NCBI GenBank assembly: GCA_031413415.1
Contig: JANOET010000160.1
Coordinates: 1-13,242, forward strand
Direction of reading: 5' to 3'
Length of the DNA: 13,242 nucleotides
From: UBA668 sp031413415
GTDB lineage: Bacteria; Actinomycetota; Acidimicrobiia; Acidimicrobiales; Ilumatobacteraceae
The stretch's first letter is position 1; each line of letters starts with the position of its first letter. Under the pieces are notes generated by a model. The model was not told the DNA's origin and ran no database searches. It saw only the letters and a program-made list of their open reading frames with translations. Shown piece by piece: positions 6,866 through 13,242 of the stretch. Made by a program: the position numbers and the translations under genes.

Positions 6866-8056
6866 GTGGACCGGAGTGAGGGAAACGACGATGAGCAGTA
6901 CCCCATCGCGCCGGTTCCCGCGCACGAACGGCAGTGGCGGCACCCCAGCGAGATGGGCGCCCAGGCCTGGGTCGCCAGCGAGCCGCCGCTCACCATCGGT
7001 CGTGGCCTGACGGCCGCAACGGGCGTCGTCGGAGGCGTGCTCGCGCTCGCCGTGTTGTGGACCATGCTGCCCACGCACGCCGGTCGCAGCGCAGGGGTCA
7101 CCGTGCGCTCCACTGTGGCGAACACGTCGGGTTTCGGGGCCAGCTCGTCGACGGTGGCGACCGCGCCCACCACCACGACCGACGTCGCCACCTCGTCCAC
7201 GGCCGACACCACCACGACGCCGTCCACGCCGTCCACATCGACACCTGCGCTCACCGGCAGCACCACGCCGACGAGCGCGCGGCCCGCTCCCCTTCCCACC
7301 TACGCGGTCACGCTCGGGACGTCGGTCGAGCCGGTCGCAGTGGCCGTCGCCGTGAACGGCGGGGCTCTCATCATCACCACCGCGAGCGCAGTGAGCGACG
7401 ACAACACCGTGGCGCTGCTGCTGCCCGACGGTCAGATCGAGCAGGCAGAAGTGTTGCTCGTCGACCAGCGCAGCGGTATCGCGGTGCTCGTCCACGAGCC
7501 GGGTGCCGCGATGGCCTCATTCACGGTGGCCACCGACCTGCAGCCCGGCGACACGCTCCACTTCTACGGCTCCGACGGTGCTAGCGCCACCGTGCAGGAC
7601 GATGGCTCCATCGCCACCACCAGCACTGATCCCGCGGCGCCGGTCGATGGTCTGCCGGAAGGCACACCCGTCGTCAACCAGCGCGGCGAGCTCGTGGCGT
7701 TGTGCACGCACTCGAACGGCGTCGCCACGCTCGTCACGTTGCAGCACCTCGACTCGTTGCAGAAAGCCCTCGCCCAGGAAGCCGGCACCAAGGTGTGGAT
7801 GGGCGTGATGTTGAGCGTGCTCGACGGCGCCGTCATCGTCGACTCGGTGAACGCTGCCGGCCCTGCGGCAGCCGCCGGCATAGAAGTCGGCGATCAGGTG
7901 ACATCGGTCAATGGCGCCGCGGTGATCGATGCCACTGCGGTCGGCGCTGCGCTGGCGTCGCTGCAGCCGGGCGACACGGCGACGGTCGTGGTGCAGCGCA
8001 ATGGCGCGGAACAGACGATCGACGTCGTCCTCGCCGCCCCGCGCGCCAACCTCTGA
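6866..8056 (+). CDS. Membrane-anchored HtrA-like PDZ protein lacking the Ser-protease triad
   Basis: A 396-aa protein with a short cytoplasmic N-terminus containing 'HERQWRHPSEMG' (20-31, a motif I associate with actinobacterial trypsin-like membrane proteins). Then come one membrane helix (about 48-68), a Thr/Ser-rich extracellular linker (about 92-135), a chymotrypsin-fold-like region (about 146-298) and a C-terminal PDZ domain (about 309-390, 'AAAAGIEVGDQVTSVNG'). Lined up with HtrA/DegP, the catalytic positions are all substituted. 'TNAHVV' becomes 'TTASAV' (Ser174 for His). 'DPRTDLAVL' becomes 'DQRSGIAVL' (Gly204 for Asp). 'GNSGGPLVN' becomes 'LPEGTPVVN' (Glu265 for Ser). A non-proteolytic sensor or scaffold outside the membrane is therefore more likely than a protease. 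Start GTG 6866 fits the promoter and the N-terminal motif. The gene ends 7 bases from the convergent SDR-like gene. Confidence 0.8.
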   Translation: MDRSEGNDDEQYPIAPVPAHERQWRHPSEMGAQAWVASEPPLTIGRGLTAATGVVGGVLALAVLWTMLPTHAGRSAGVTVRSTVANTSGFGASSSTVATAPTTTTDVATSSTADTTTTPSTPSTSTPALTGSTTPTSARPAPLPTYAVTLGTSVEPVAVAVAVNGGALIITTASAVSDDNTVALLLPDGQIEQAEVLLVDQRSGIAVLVHEPGAAMASFTVATDLQPGDTLHFYGSDGASATVQDDGSIATTSTDPAAPVDGLPEGTPVVNQRGELVALCTHSNGVATLVTLQHLDSLQKALAQEAGTKVWMGVMLSVLDGAVIVDSVNAAGPAAAAGIEVGDQVTSVNGAAVIDATAVGAALASLQPGDTATVVVQRNGAEQTIDVVLAAPRANL

Positions 8057-8063
8057 GCGAACC

Positions 8064-9047
8064 TCATCGACGGCGGAGTTGGGCGCGCCGCACGACTCGA
8101 GCGATGACCGCGACACCCAACACGATGCCGACAGCAAGACCGCCGAGCGACAACTCCTGGCGGCGCTTGGGCGACACCATCGTCCACCACTTCGCCTCGG
8201 TGCCCTCGACGTAGGCCTGCTCGTTGGTGACGATGGGCTGCCACCCGGCGCTGCGCAGACGGTCGTTGGCCACCAGCCATGGCCAACGCGTGTAGCTGCG
8301 CAGGCCGGGCGGGATGGGGCCGCGCTGGAATCGCCACCGCAGGTTGGTGACCACTTCGCCCACACGGTCGGGCATCTTCAGCCGCGGGACCGCCCCGGCG
8401 AGCGCCCGAACGCGCTCTCCGGCGATCCAGCCGTCGGGCGCGACGTTGAACACACCGTCGAGTCGTTCTTCGGCGCCGAGCACCACCGCCGCGGCGAGGT
8501 CGTCGAGATGAAGGAACTGCGCAGGCGGGTCGTCCTCGCCCACCCGCTGGCCCATCCCGGCGGCGAGCGCAGCGGCGATGCCACTGGTGCCGTCGGCGGC
8601 CATGCTGACGACCGGGCGGAGCACGGTGACGGACCGACCGGGCACCGCCAACCGCCACGCGTCGACGAGTTGCTCGACCGCGCCCAACTGTCGGGCGTAG
8701 GCGAACTCGACGTCGGGACGCAGCGCCGCATCCTCGGTGAGGGGAACCGGGTTGTTCGCCCAGGCGCCGTAGACCATGGCCGAGCTGACCAGGACGACGT
8801 GGGTGAGGTGTGGGCACTCGACCAGCGCTGCGGACAACCCCTGCAGCGCGCTCTCGCGACGGCTGGCACGTGCATCGGCGTCGTGGGCGCTGAGCCAGAC
8901 CATCACCTCGCAGTCGGCAGGCTCGGCCGCATGGGCGCGGTCGCCTTCCGTGAGGCGACGCAACACCCGCGAGCCGAGGCTGCTGGTGCCGTCGTTCACC
9001 CATACCGGAGTCGTGCGTGTGCTCGTCGCTGCCGCCAGGTTCATCAC
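8064..9047 (-). CDS. SDR-like (NAD-dependent epimerase/dehydratase) protein with C-terminal membrane helix, apparently degenerate
   Basis: 327 aa. The overall pattern is an extended SDR: a glycine-rich start 'NDGTSSLGSRVLRRL' (18-32), 'VVLVSSAMVYG' (84-94), 'FAYARQLGAVEQLV' (115-128), 'VTVLRPVVSM' (140-149), 'QFLHLDDLAAAVVL' (177-190) and 'GVFNVAPDG'. Several key features are missing. The GxxGxxG loop reads GTSSLG. Only about 18 residues separate it from the next strand ('CEVMVWLSA'), where 50-60 are usual. The YxxxK lysine is Leu121 (YARQL). Residues 300-318 form a membrane helix followed by a basic tail, so the domain should sit on the cytoplasmic face. The start is GTG 9047, or ATG 9044 immediately after it; TAGCGT lies 6 bases upstream. 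It may bind a nucleotide or lipid without catalysis; no pathway context is visible. Confidence 0.75.
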   Translation of the reverse strand: MMNLAAATSTRTTPVWVNDGTSSLGSRVLRRLTEGDRAHAAEPADCEVMVWLSAHDADARASRRESALQGLSAALVECPHLTHVVLVSSAMVYGAWANNPVPLTEDAALRPDVEFAYARQLGAVEQLVDAWRLAVPGRSVTVLRPVVSMAADGTSGIAAALAAGMGQRVGEDDPPAQFLHLDDLAAAVVLGAEERLDGVFNVAPDGWIAGERVRALAGAVPRLKMPDRVGEVVTNLRWRFQRGPIPPGLRSYTRWPWLVANDRLRSAGWQPIVTNEQAYVEGTEAKWWTMVSPKRRQELSLGGLAVGIVLGVAVIARVVRRAQLRRR

Positions 9048-9053
9048 CTGCTG

Positions 9054-9059
9054 ACGCTA
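9054..9059 (-). promoter_or_regulatory. -10-like hexamer TAGCGT of the SDR-like gene
   Basis: On the minus strand TAGCGT is separated by exactly 6 bases from GTG 9047, so transcription would start at the start codon (leaderless). A -35 element is not evident. It overlaps the possible -35 (CTGACG, 9051-9056) of the divergent plus-strand gene, so the two promoters may exclude one another. Confidence 0.5.
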
Positions 9060-9075
9060 CCCCGTTCCGTCACCG

Positions 9076-9081
9076 TAGGCT
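9076..9081 (+). promoter_or_regulatory. -10-like hexamer TAGGCT of the zincin-like gene
   Basis: TAGGCT is followed by 6 bases and then ATG 9088, with no Shine-Dalgarno sequence, giving a predicted leaderless transcript. CTGACG at 9051-9056 is a possible -35 at a rather long 19-base spacing. The divergent start codons (9047 and 9088) are only 40 bases apart. Confidence 0.5.
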
Positions 9082-9087
9082 TCGGAC

Positions 9088-10281
9088 ATGGCAGACGGTG
9101 ACACCCCGGCCCCATCCGGTGACGGCGCTTCGGGCGACGACCCGTTCGCCAATGTGCCCATGTTCGGCGAGTTCGCCAAGCTGCTCGCCAACCAGGGTCC
9201 ACTGAACTGGGATGCGGCTCGCCAGTTCGCCTCCATCGCCGCCGCCGACGGCAAGAGCGAGCCGAACGTCGATCCCTCGGTCCGCATCCAGTTGGCCGAA
9301 CTGGCCCGCATTCTGGAACTGCACGTGCGCGACCTCACCGGGGCCGAGATCGCCTTCCCCGAGATCACCCCGGTCATGCGCGGCGTGTGGGCGCAGCGAA
9401 CGCTCGACGCGTACCGTCCCCTGTTCACCGAACTCGCGGTGTCGCTGGGCAAGCGACCGGTCACCGACGCCGACGATGCCGCCGACCCGATGATGGCCAT
9501 GATGGCCGGGCTCAGCCAGATGATGGCCCCGTCGATGATGGGCATGGCCGTCGGGTCGATGGTCGGCCGCATGGCCGTGCGCACGTTCGGTCAGTACGAC
9601 CTCCCCATCCCACGCAGCGACGACACGCTGCTGGTGGTGCCGGCGAACATCGATCAGTTCGCCACCGACTGGAGCCTGCCCGTCGACGAGATGCGCCTGT
9701 GGGTGCTCGCCCAGGAGCTCACCGGGCACACGCTGTTCTCCATCGCCTCGTTGCGCGAGCAGTACGCCGCGATGGTCCGCAGCTACGTCGGCAAGTTCCA
9801 GCCCGACCCGGGCGCGATCGCCGAACGGATCAGCTCGCTCGAAGCCGAGGGCGCGAACGACCCGATGCAGGCCATCCAGCAGCTACTGGGCGATCCTGCC
9901 GTCCTGCTCGGCGCGGTGCAGTCGCCGGCACAAAACGCACTTGCGCCGCAACTCGATGCCGCCACCGCAGCGGTCGTCGGCTACGTCGACTACCTCGTCG
10001 ATTCCGTTGCAGTGCGCGTCATCGGCGGCGATGCCCTGCGCATCGCCGAAGCGGTGCGTCGTCGCCGGGTCGAGGTCGCTCCCGACGACGTCTTCGTCGA
10101 GCGGCTGCTGGGCCTGCAGCTCACCCAGCAGACCGTGCAGCGCGGCAAGCAGTTCGCCGCCGGCGTGGTCGACCGCGTGGGAGAGGCGGGCCTGACCGAC
10201 CTGTTCAGGAAGCCGAGCGCGTTGCCGACCCCTGCGGAGATCGACGCACCGGGCCTCTGGATCGCGCGCCTCGAGCTCTAG
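9088..10281 (+). CDS. Zincin-like protein of the DUF2342 / F420-associated family, metal site degenerate
   Basis: 397 aa, following the actinobacterial 'zinc-dependent metalloprotease / F420 biosynthesis-associated' family. It has an N-terminal helical part, a Met/Gly-rich hydrophobic stretch (about 134-163), then 'DLPIPRSDDTLLVVPANIDQ' (171-190), 'LPVDEMRLWVLAQELTGHTLF' split as 197-205 and 206-217, and a C-terminal 'EAVRRRRVEVAPDDVFVERL' region. Family members that I recall read '(H/R)ExxH' where this one has Q209-E210-L-T-G213 followed by His214, and 'EGW(V)D' where this one has V297-G-Y-V-D. Two or three metal ligands therefore appear changed, and proteolysis is doubtful. The function of the family is not established. 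No F420 biosynthetic gene is adjacent. The 3' end overlaps the convergent MFS gene by 77 bases. ATG 9088 is supported by the -10 element directly upstream. Confidence 0.75.
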   Translation: MADGDTPAPSGDGASGDDPFANVPMFGEFAKLLANQGPLNWDAARQFASIAAADGKSEPNVDPSVRIQLAELARILELHVRDLTGAEIAFPEITPVMRGVWAQRTLDAYRPLFTELAVSLGKRPVTDADDAADPMMAMMAGLSQMMAPSMMGMAVGSMVGRMAVRTFGQYDLPIPRSDDTLLVVPANIDQFATDWSLPVDEMRLWVLAQELTGHTLFSIASLREQYAAMVRSYVGKFQPDPGAIAERISSLEAEGANDPMQAIQQLLGDPAVLLGAVQSPAQNALAPQLDAATAAVVGYVDYLVDSVAVRVIGGDALRIAEAVRRRRVEVAPDDVFVERLLGLQLTQQTVQRGKQFAAGVVDRVGEAGLTDLFRKPSALPTPAEIDAPGLWIARLEL

Positions 10282-11440
10282 TCGCGTTGCCGCGCAGGTA
10301 GAGCACGATCGCCACCGCGGCGATGAGCCCGACGATGAGAAAGCCGAGCCATCCGGGCAGGGTGAACGCCACCGGTGGCAGCGCAGCCAACACCCAGGCG
10401 AGCTGGAAACGGGTCTCGAACTGGGCGAACGCGCGACCCTGGTTGGCGTCGGGTGCGTCGCGCTGCACGATCGAGTCGAACGCCAGGCGACCGATCGAGG
10501 ACGAGAAGTTCACGACGAAGGCGAGCACCACCGCGCTCCCGAGGCCGGCCGTGAACGCGGCCAGCAGACCTGCGCCGGCGATGATGCCCAGGGCGCCGAC
10601 GAGCATGCGTCGCTCGTGATGTCGTCGACGCAGCATCGGGGCGAGGATGTTGCCGGTCATCGACCCGAGGACACTGGCGCCCGCCGCGAGGCCGAACGCA
10701 GCCAGGCCGTAGTCCTCGCGCAGCCAGAACAGCAGGTGGAACGTCAGAAAGCCGATGCATGCCCGAATGAGCATCATCGCCACGCTCGACGCGCGGATGC
10801 CACGCGAGCGCAGCTCGACCTTCTCGGCCTGCTCGGCCTTCACCGCGGCCACGATGTCGCTCGGCAGTCGGCGAGCAGCGAGGCCGGCGAACACGAACAG
10901 CACCATTCCCATCGTGAGCGGCACGGTGGTGCTGGCCTTGCCCAACAGGGTGAGTGGACCGATTGCCAGCGCGCCGACGGCACCCGAGATGAGTCCGAGT
11001 TTCGAGTTCGCCTCGACGAGTTCGTCGTCGCTGCGCACCACCATGGGCACCAGCGCGCTCTTCGACACCGAGTACGTCTTCTGCATCACCAGTGCGACGA
11101 ACACCAGCGGGTACAGCAACAGATCGTCGACGTGGTAGATCATCAACAGGTAGGTGAGCGCCCGGACCGCCGCAGTGATCTGCATCACCATGCGCCGGCC
11201 GCCGGGGATGCGATCCACCGTCGGGCCGATCGCGGGAGCCACCACGGCGAACGGCGCAGCACTGATGAGCAGGTACAACAGCACCTTCGGGCGCTGCGCG
11301 TCGGGGGTCAGTCCGAGCAGGAACGACCCTGCCAGGGCGCCGTACATCGCCGCATCGCCGACGGCCATGAACGCATGCGTGCGCGCCAGCCGCTGGAACT
11401 TCGACACCGGGGGTGCCGTGGCGACGCGGGGTTGGTTCAC
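10205..11440 (-). CDS. MFS transporter
   Basis: A multi-pass inner-membrane transporter of 411 aa with about 10-12 hydrophobic segments. The MFS motif A loop 'GPTVDRIPGGRR' (about 72-83) lies between helices 2 and 3. A longer charged cytoplasmic loop ('AAVKAEQAEKVELRSRG') divides the N- and C-terminal halves, and 'DANQGRAFAQFETRFQLAW' precedes the last helices. The tail is Arg/Ser-rich and cytoplasmic. The start is GTG 11440-11438: it is 6 bases after TACGAT, and the membrane protein begins soon after it. The frame extends up to 11614, but that stretch lies inside the regulator gene and has no family character. The substrate is unknown; exporters of this general type are common in actinobacteria. 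The 3' end overlaps the zincin-like gene tail to tail over 10205-10281. Confidence 0.85.
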   Translation of the reverse strand: MNQPRVATAPPVSKFQRLARTHAFMAVGDAAMYGALAGSFLLGLTPDAQRPKVLLYLLISAAPFAVVAPAIGPTVDRIPGGRRMVMQITAAVRALTYLLMIYHVDDLLLYPLVFVALVMQKTYSVSKSALVPMVVRSDDELVEANSKLGLISGAVGALAIGPLTLLGKASTTVPLTMGMVLFVFAGLAARRLPSDIVAAVKAEQAEKVELRSRGIRASSVAMMLIRACIGFLTFHLLFWLREDYGLAAFGLAAGASVLGSMTGNILAPMLRRRHHERRMLVGALGIIAGAGLLAAFTAGLGSAVVLAFVVNFSSSIGRLAFDSIVQRDAPDANQGRAFAQFETRFQLAWVLAALPPVAFTLPGWLGFLIVGLIAAVAIVLYLRGNATRARGARSRGPVRRSPQGSATRSAS

Positions 11441-11446
11441 GCCCGC

Positions 11447-11452
11447 ATCGTA
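11447..11452 (-). promoter_or_regulatory. -10-like hexamer TACGAT of the MFS gene
   Basis: On the minus strand TACGAT is followed by 6 bases and GTG 11440, the same spacing as at 9047 and 9088. It lies in the 26-base gap behind the response-regulator stop, so the transporter could have its own leaderless transcript as well as read-through from the two-component operon. No good -35 at standard spacing was found. Confidence 0.45.
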
Positions 11453-11466
11453 GGGGTCGGCCGGGG

Positions 11467-12186
11467 TCAGGGCTTCGGACGCTCGAACTTGTAGCCGAGC
11501 CCGCGGATCGTGGTGATGCGCGTCGGGTTTGCAGGATCGGGCTCGATCTTCGCCCGTAGCCGCTTCACGTGCACGTCGAGCGTCTTGGTGTCGCCGACGT
11601 AGTCGCTGCCCCACACCCGATCGATGAGCACATCGCGGGTGAGCACGCGGCCGGCGTTGGCGAGCAGCAGCTGGAGCAGTTCGAACTCCTTCAGCGGCAG
11701 TGCCACCTCGGAGCCGTCGAGCAACACCCGGTGCTCCTCGGGGTCGAGCGTCAGCGGACCCACCGAGATCGCGCCACCCGACACCTCGGGTTCGACGGCC
11801 GGCGTTCCCGTACCGTTGCGGCGCATGACCGCGCGCATCCGGGCCACCAATTCGCGCATGCGGTACGGCTTGCTCACGTAGTCGTCGGCGCCGACCTCGA
11901 GACCGACCACCGTGTCGATCTCGGCACCCTTGGCCGTGACCATGATGATCGGCACCTGCGAACGCTTGCGGATGAGCCGGCAGACGTCGATGCCGCTCAT
12001 CTTCGGCAGCATCACATCGAGCAGCACGAGATCGGGGGTGACGTCGTCGAAGCGCAGCAACGCCTCGGCTCCGTCGGTGGCGACCTCGACGTTGAAGCCT
12101 TCTCGGGTGAGACCGATCGTCAATGCTTCGACGTAGCTCGCCTCGTCTTCCACCACCAGTATGGTGGGGCGCCCTTGTGTGACCAT
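11467..12186 (-). CDS. regX3: OmpR/PhoB-family response regulator, RegX3-like
   Basis: A DNA-binding response regulator of 239 aa. The receiver domain (about 7-120) has the acidic pocket 'VVEDE' (11-15), phosphoacceptor D57 ('LLLD57VMLPKMSG' context), T84 and K106 ('YVSKPY'). The winged-helix output domain (about 140-235) shows 'LPLKEFELLQLLLANAGRVL', 'RDVLIDRVWG', 'TLDVHVKRLRAKIE' and 'ITTIRGLGYKFE'. Together with the upstream kinase it matches the SenX3-RegX3 pair, which in mycobacteria answers phosphate limitation; the phosphate role here is inferred from family. ATG 12186 starts 6 bases after the kinase stop, and an AGGAG (12199-12203) in the kinase's last codons lies 12 bases upstream. 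No pst or pho genes are in view. Confidence 0.93.
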   Translation of the reverse strand: MVTQGRPTILVVEDEASYVEALTIGLTREGFNVEVATDGAEALLRFDDVTPDLVLLDVMLPKMSGIDVCRLIRKRSQVPIIMVTAKGAEIDTVVGLEVGADDYVSKPYRMRELVARMRAVMRRNGTGTPAVEPEVSGGAISVGPLTLDPEEHRVLLDGSEVALPLKEFELLQLLLANAGRVLTRDVLIDRVWGSDYVGDTKTLDVHVKRLRAKIEPDPANPTRITTIRGLGYKFERPKP

Positions 12187-12192
12187 GTGGTG

Positions 12193-13242
12193 CTACTGCT
12201 CCTGAATCGGGATGCGAAGTGTGAACGTGCTGCCCTCGCCTTCGCGAGAGCGGACCGAGACATCGCCGCCGTGGTTGGTGGCGATGTGGCGGACGATGGC
12301 AAGACCGAGTCCGGTCCCGCCCGTGTCGCGGCTTCGGGCGCGATCGACGCGATAGAAGCGCTCGAAGATGCGATCGAGGTCGCGCGAGGGGATGCCCACC
12401 CCCTGGTCGGCGACGCGGATCTCGATGCTGTCGGCGACCTGATCGGCGCCGACGCGCACGATGCCGTCGTGGTTGCTGTACTTCACTGCGTTGTCGATGA
12501 GATTGCTGACCGCGCTGACGAGCTGCAGTCGGTTGCCCTGGACCATCAGCCCGTTCGTGTCGAGGTTCTCGAGCGTGACGCCGAAGCTCTCGGCGGTGAG
12601 ATGGTGGCGAGCGGTTGCGTCGCGGATCACGGCCGTGATGCTGACGTCCTCCTGCTCGCCCTGCCCTCCCAGTTCGATTCGCGACAGCTCGAGCAGGTCG
12701 TCGATGGTGCCCGCAGCACGGTGCGCCTCGTCGACCATCTTCTCGGCGAGGCGGCGATTCAGGTCCATGTCGTCGCTGTCGGCGAGCGTCTCGGCCAGCA
12801 GGGCGAGCGCCCCCACCGGAGTCTTCAGCTCGTGGCTGATGTTCGACACGAAGTCGGTGCGCACGGCATCGACCCGCACCCGCTCGCTGAGATCGTCGAT
12901 GGTGACGAGCGCGCCACGTTCCTGCAACGGCACGGCGCGCACCATCAGTACCCGCAGCGGGGGGCCGAACAGGCTGAGCCGTTCTTCGGCGCGCTGGCCG
13001 TTCCTCGCCACGGTCGACAACCGCGTGACGACATCGCCGACGAGCACGTCGGCATGACCACCGAACGTCGCCGCGCTGTTGCGCAGCACGACGTTCCCCG
13101 ACGAGTCGACGAGGACGATACCCACCTGGACTGCGTCGAGTGCCGACCGAAGCTGGTGCGCTTCGGCGACGGCAGCCTGTTCGGCCGCCCTCGCGTCGTC
13201 GAGGTCCTGCCGCAGGCGTCCGTCGTCGCCGCGGGAGAAGCG
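12193..13242 (-). CDS. senX3: Sensor histidine kinase, SenX3-like (N-terminus beyond window)
   Basis: 349 residues are visible, and the frame is still open at the window edge. A GTG at 13125 is not the true start, because the preceding 39 codons read as a helical linker ('ARAAEQAAVAEAHQLRSALD') leading into 'AVQVGIVLVDSSGNVVLRNS', the start of a PAS-like domain. Kinase core: H box 'FVSNISHELKTPVG' (phosphoacceptor His at visible residue 137), N box 'NLIDNAVKYSN', G1 'DQGVGIP', F box 'IFERFYRVDRARS' and G2 'GGTGLGLAIV'. In SenX3 proteins, one or two N-terminal membrane helices precede this part; they would lie outside the window. Its partner is the RegX3-like regulator 6 bases downstream, surely in one operon. 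The stimulus is probably phosphate status, by family analogy. Confidence 0.92.
   Translation of the reverse strand, partial: RFSRGDDGRLRQDLDDARAAEQAAVAEAHQLRSALDAVQVGIVLVDSSGNVVLRNSAATFGGHADVLVGDVVTRLSTVARNGQRAEERLSLFGPPLRVLMVRAVPLQERGALVTIDDLSERVRVDAVRTDFVSNISHELKTPVGALALLAETLADSDDMDLNRRLAEKMVDEAHRAAGTIDDLLELSRIELGGQGEQEDVSITAVIRDATARHHLTAESFGVTLENLDTNGLMVQGNRLQLVSAVSNLIDNAVKYSNHDGIVRVGADQVADSIEIRVADQGVGIPSRDLDRIFERFYRVDRARSRDTGGTGLGLAIVRHIATNHGGDVSVRSREGEGSTFTLRIPIQEQ

Noticed and set aside
11441..11614. Longer N-terminus for the MFS transporter
   Set aside because: The stretch lies within the response-regulator gene, is Arg/His-rich and lacks family similarity; GTG 11440 has a -10 element 6 bases upstream.

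Overview
The window is high-GC DNA (roughly two thirds G+C by eye from base ~310 onward) with the gene repertoire of a free-living actinobacterium, most likely from the Acidimicrobiia (Ilumatobacter-like). The grounds are a SenX3/RegX3-type two-component pair, an actinobacterial single-domain RNB nuclease, a DUF2342/F420-associated zincin-like protein, an MreB, and a PDZ protein with an N-terminal 'WRHPSE' motif. This placement is inference from protein style; there is no rRNA in the window. No tRNA, CRISPR array or insertion sequence was seen.

Layout. (1) 1-~300: a foreign-looking AT-rich segment (about 39% G+C over 61-300, counted by hand). It begins with a dense GTAC/GTACCAG repeat cluster and carries an unrecognised open frame on the minus strand. 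It meets the high-GC sequence abruptly at the truncated 5' end of a thioesterase gene, so it is either an assembly chimera or a recent insertion boundary. (2) 301-2324, plus strand: acyl-CoA thioesterase II, then an overlapping PQQ-type sugar dehydrogenase lipoprotein. Its signal peptide appears only if translation starts at a CTG overlapping the thioesterase stop. (3) 6757-2349, minus strand: a tightly packed probable operon of MoaE, a 67-aa one-helix membrane protein, MreB, a cytochrome P450 and an RNB nuclease. The P450 frame is broken by one extra base in a G5 run, which fuses it artificially to the nuclease frame. (4) 6866-10281: three neighbours in alternating orientation, each looking like a catalytically degenerate enzyme: a membrane-anchored HtrA-like PDZ protein without the triad, an SDR-like protein with a C-terminal membrane helix and no catalytic Lys, and a zincin-like protein with altered metal ligands. 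(5) 11440-10205, minus strand: an MFS transporter whose 3' end overlaps the zincin gene tail to tail. (6) 13242-11467, minus strand: a SenX3-like histidine kinase (running off the window) and a RegX3-like response regulator.

A recurring regulatory theme is that each of the five transcription-unit heads with its upstream region in view (6757-, 6866+, 9047-, 9088+, 11440-) has a TANNNT -10-like hexamer only 6 to 9 bases before the start codon. That suggests leaderless or nearly leaderless mRNAs. Inside the operons, starts instead overlap or abut the preceding stop (GTGA, TGATG, CTGA), which suggests translational coupling. I see no clearly new defence or mobile system. The most unusual content is the run of apparent pseudoenzymes at 6866-10281.
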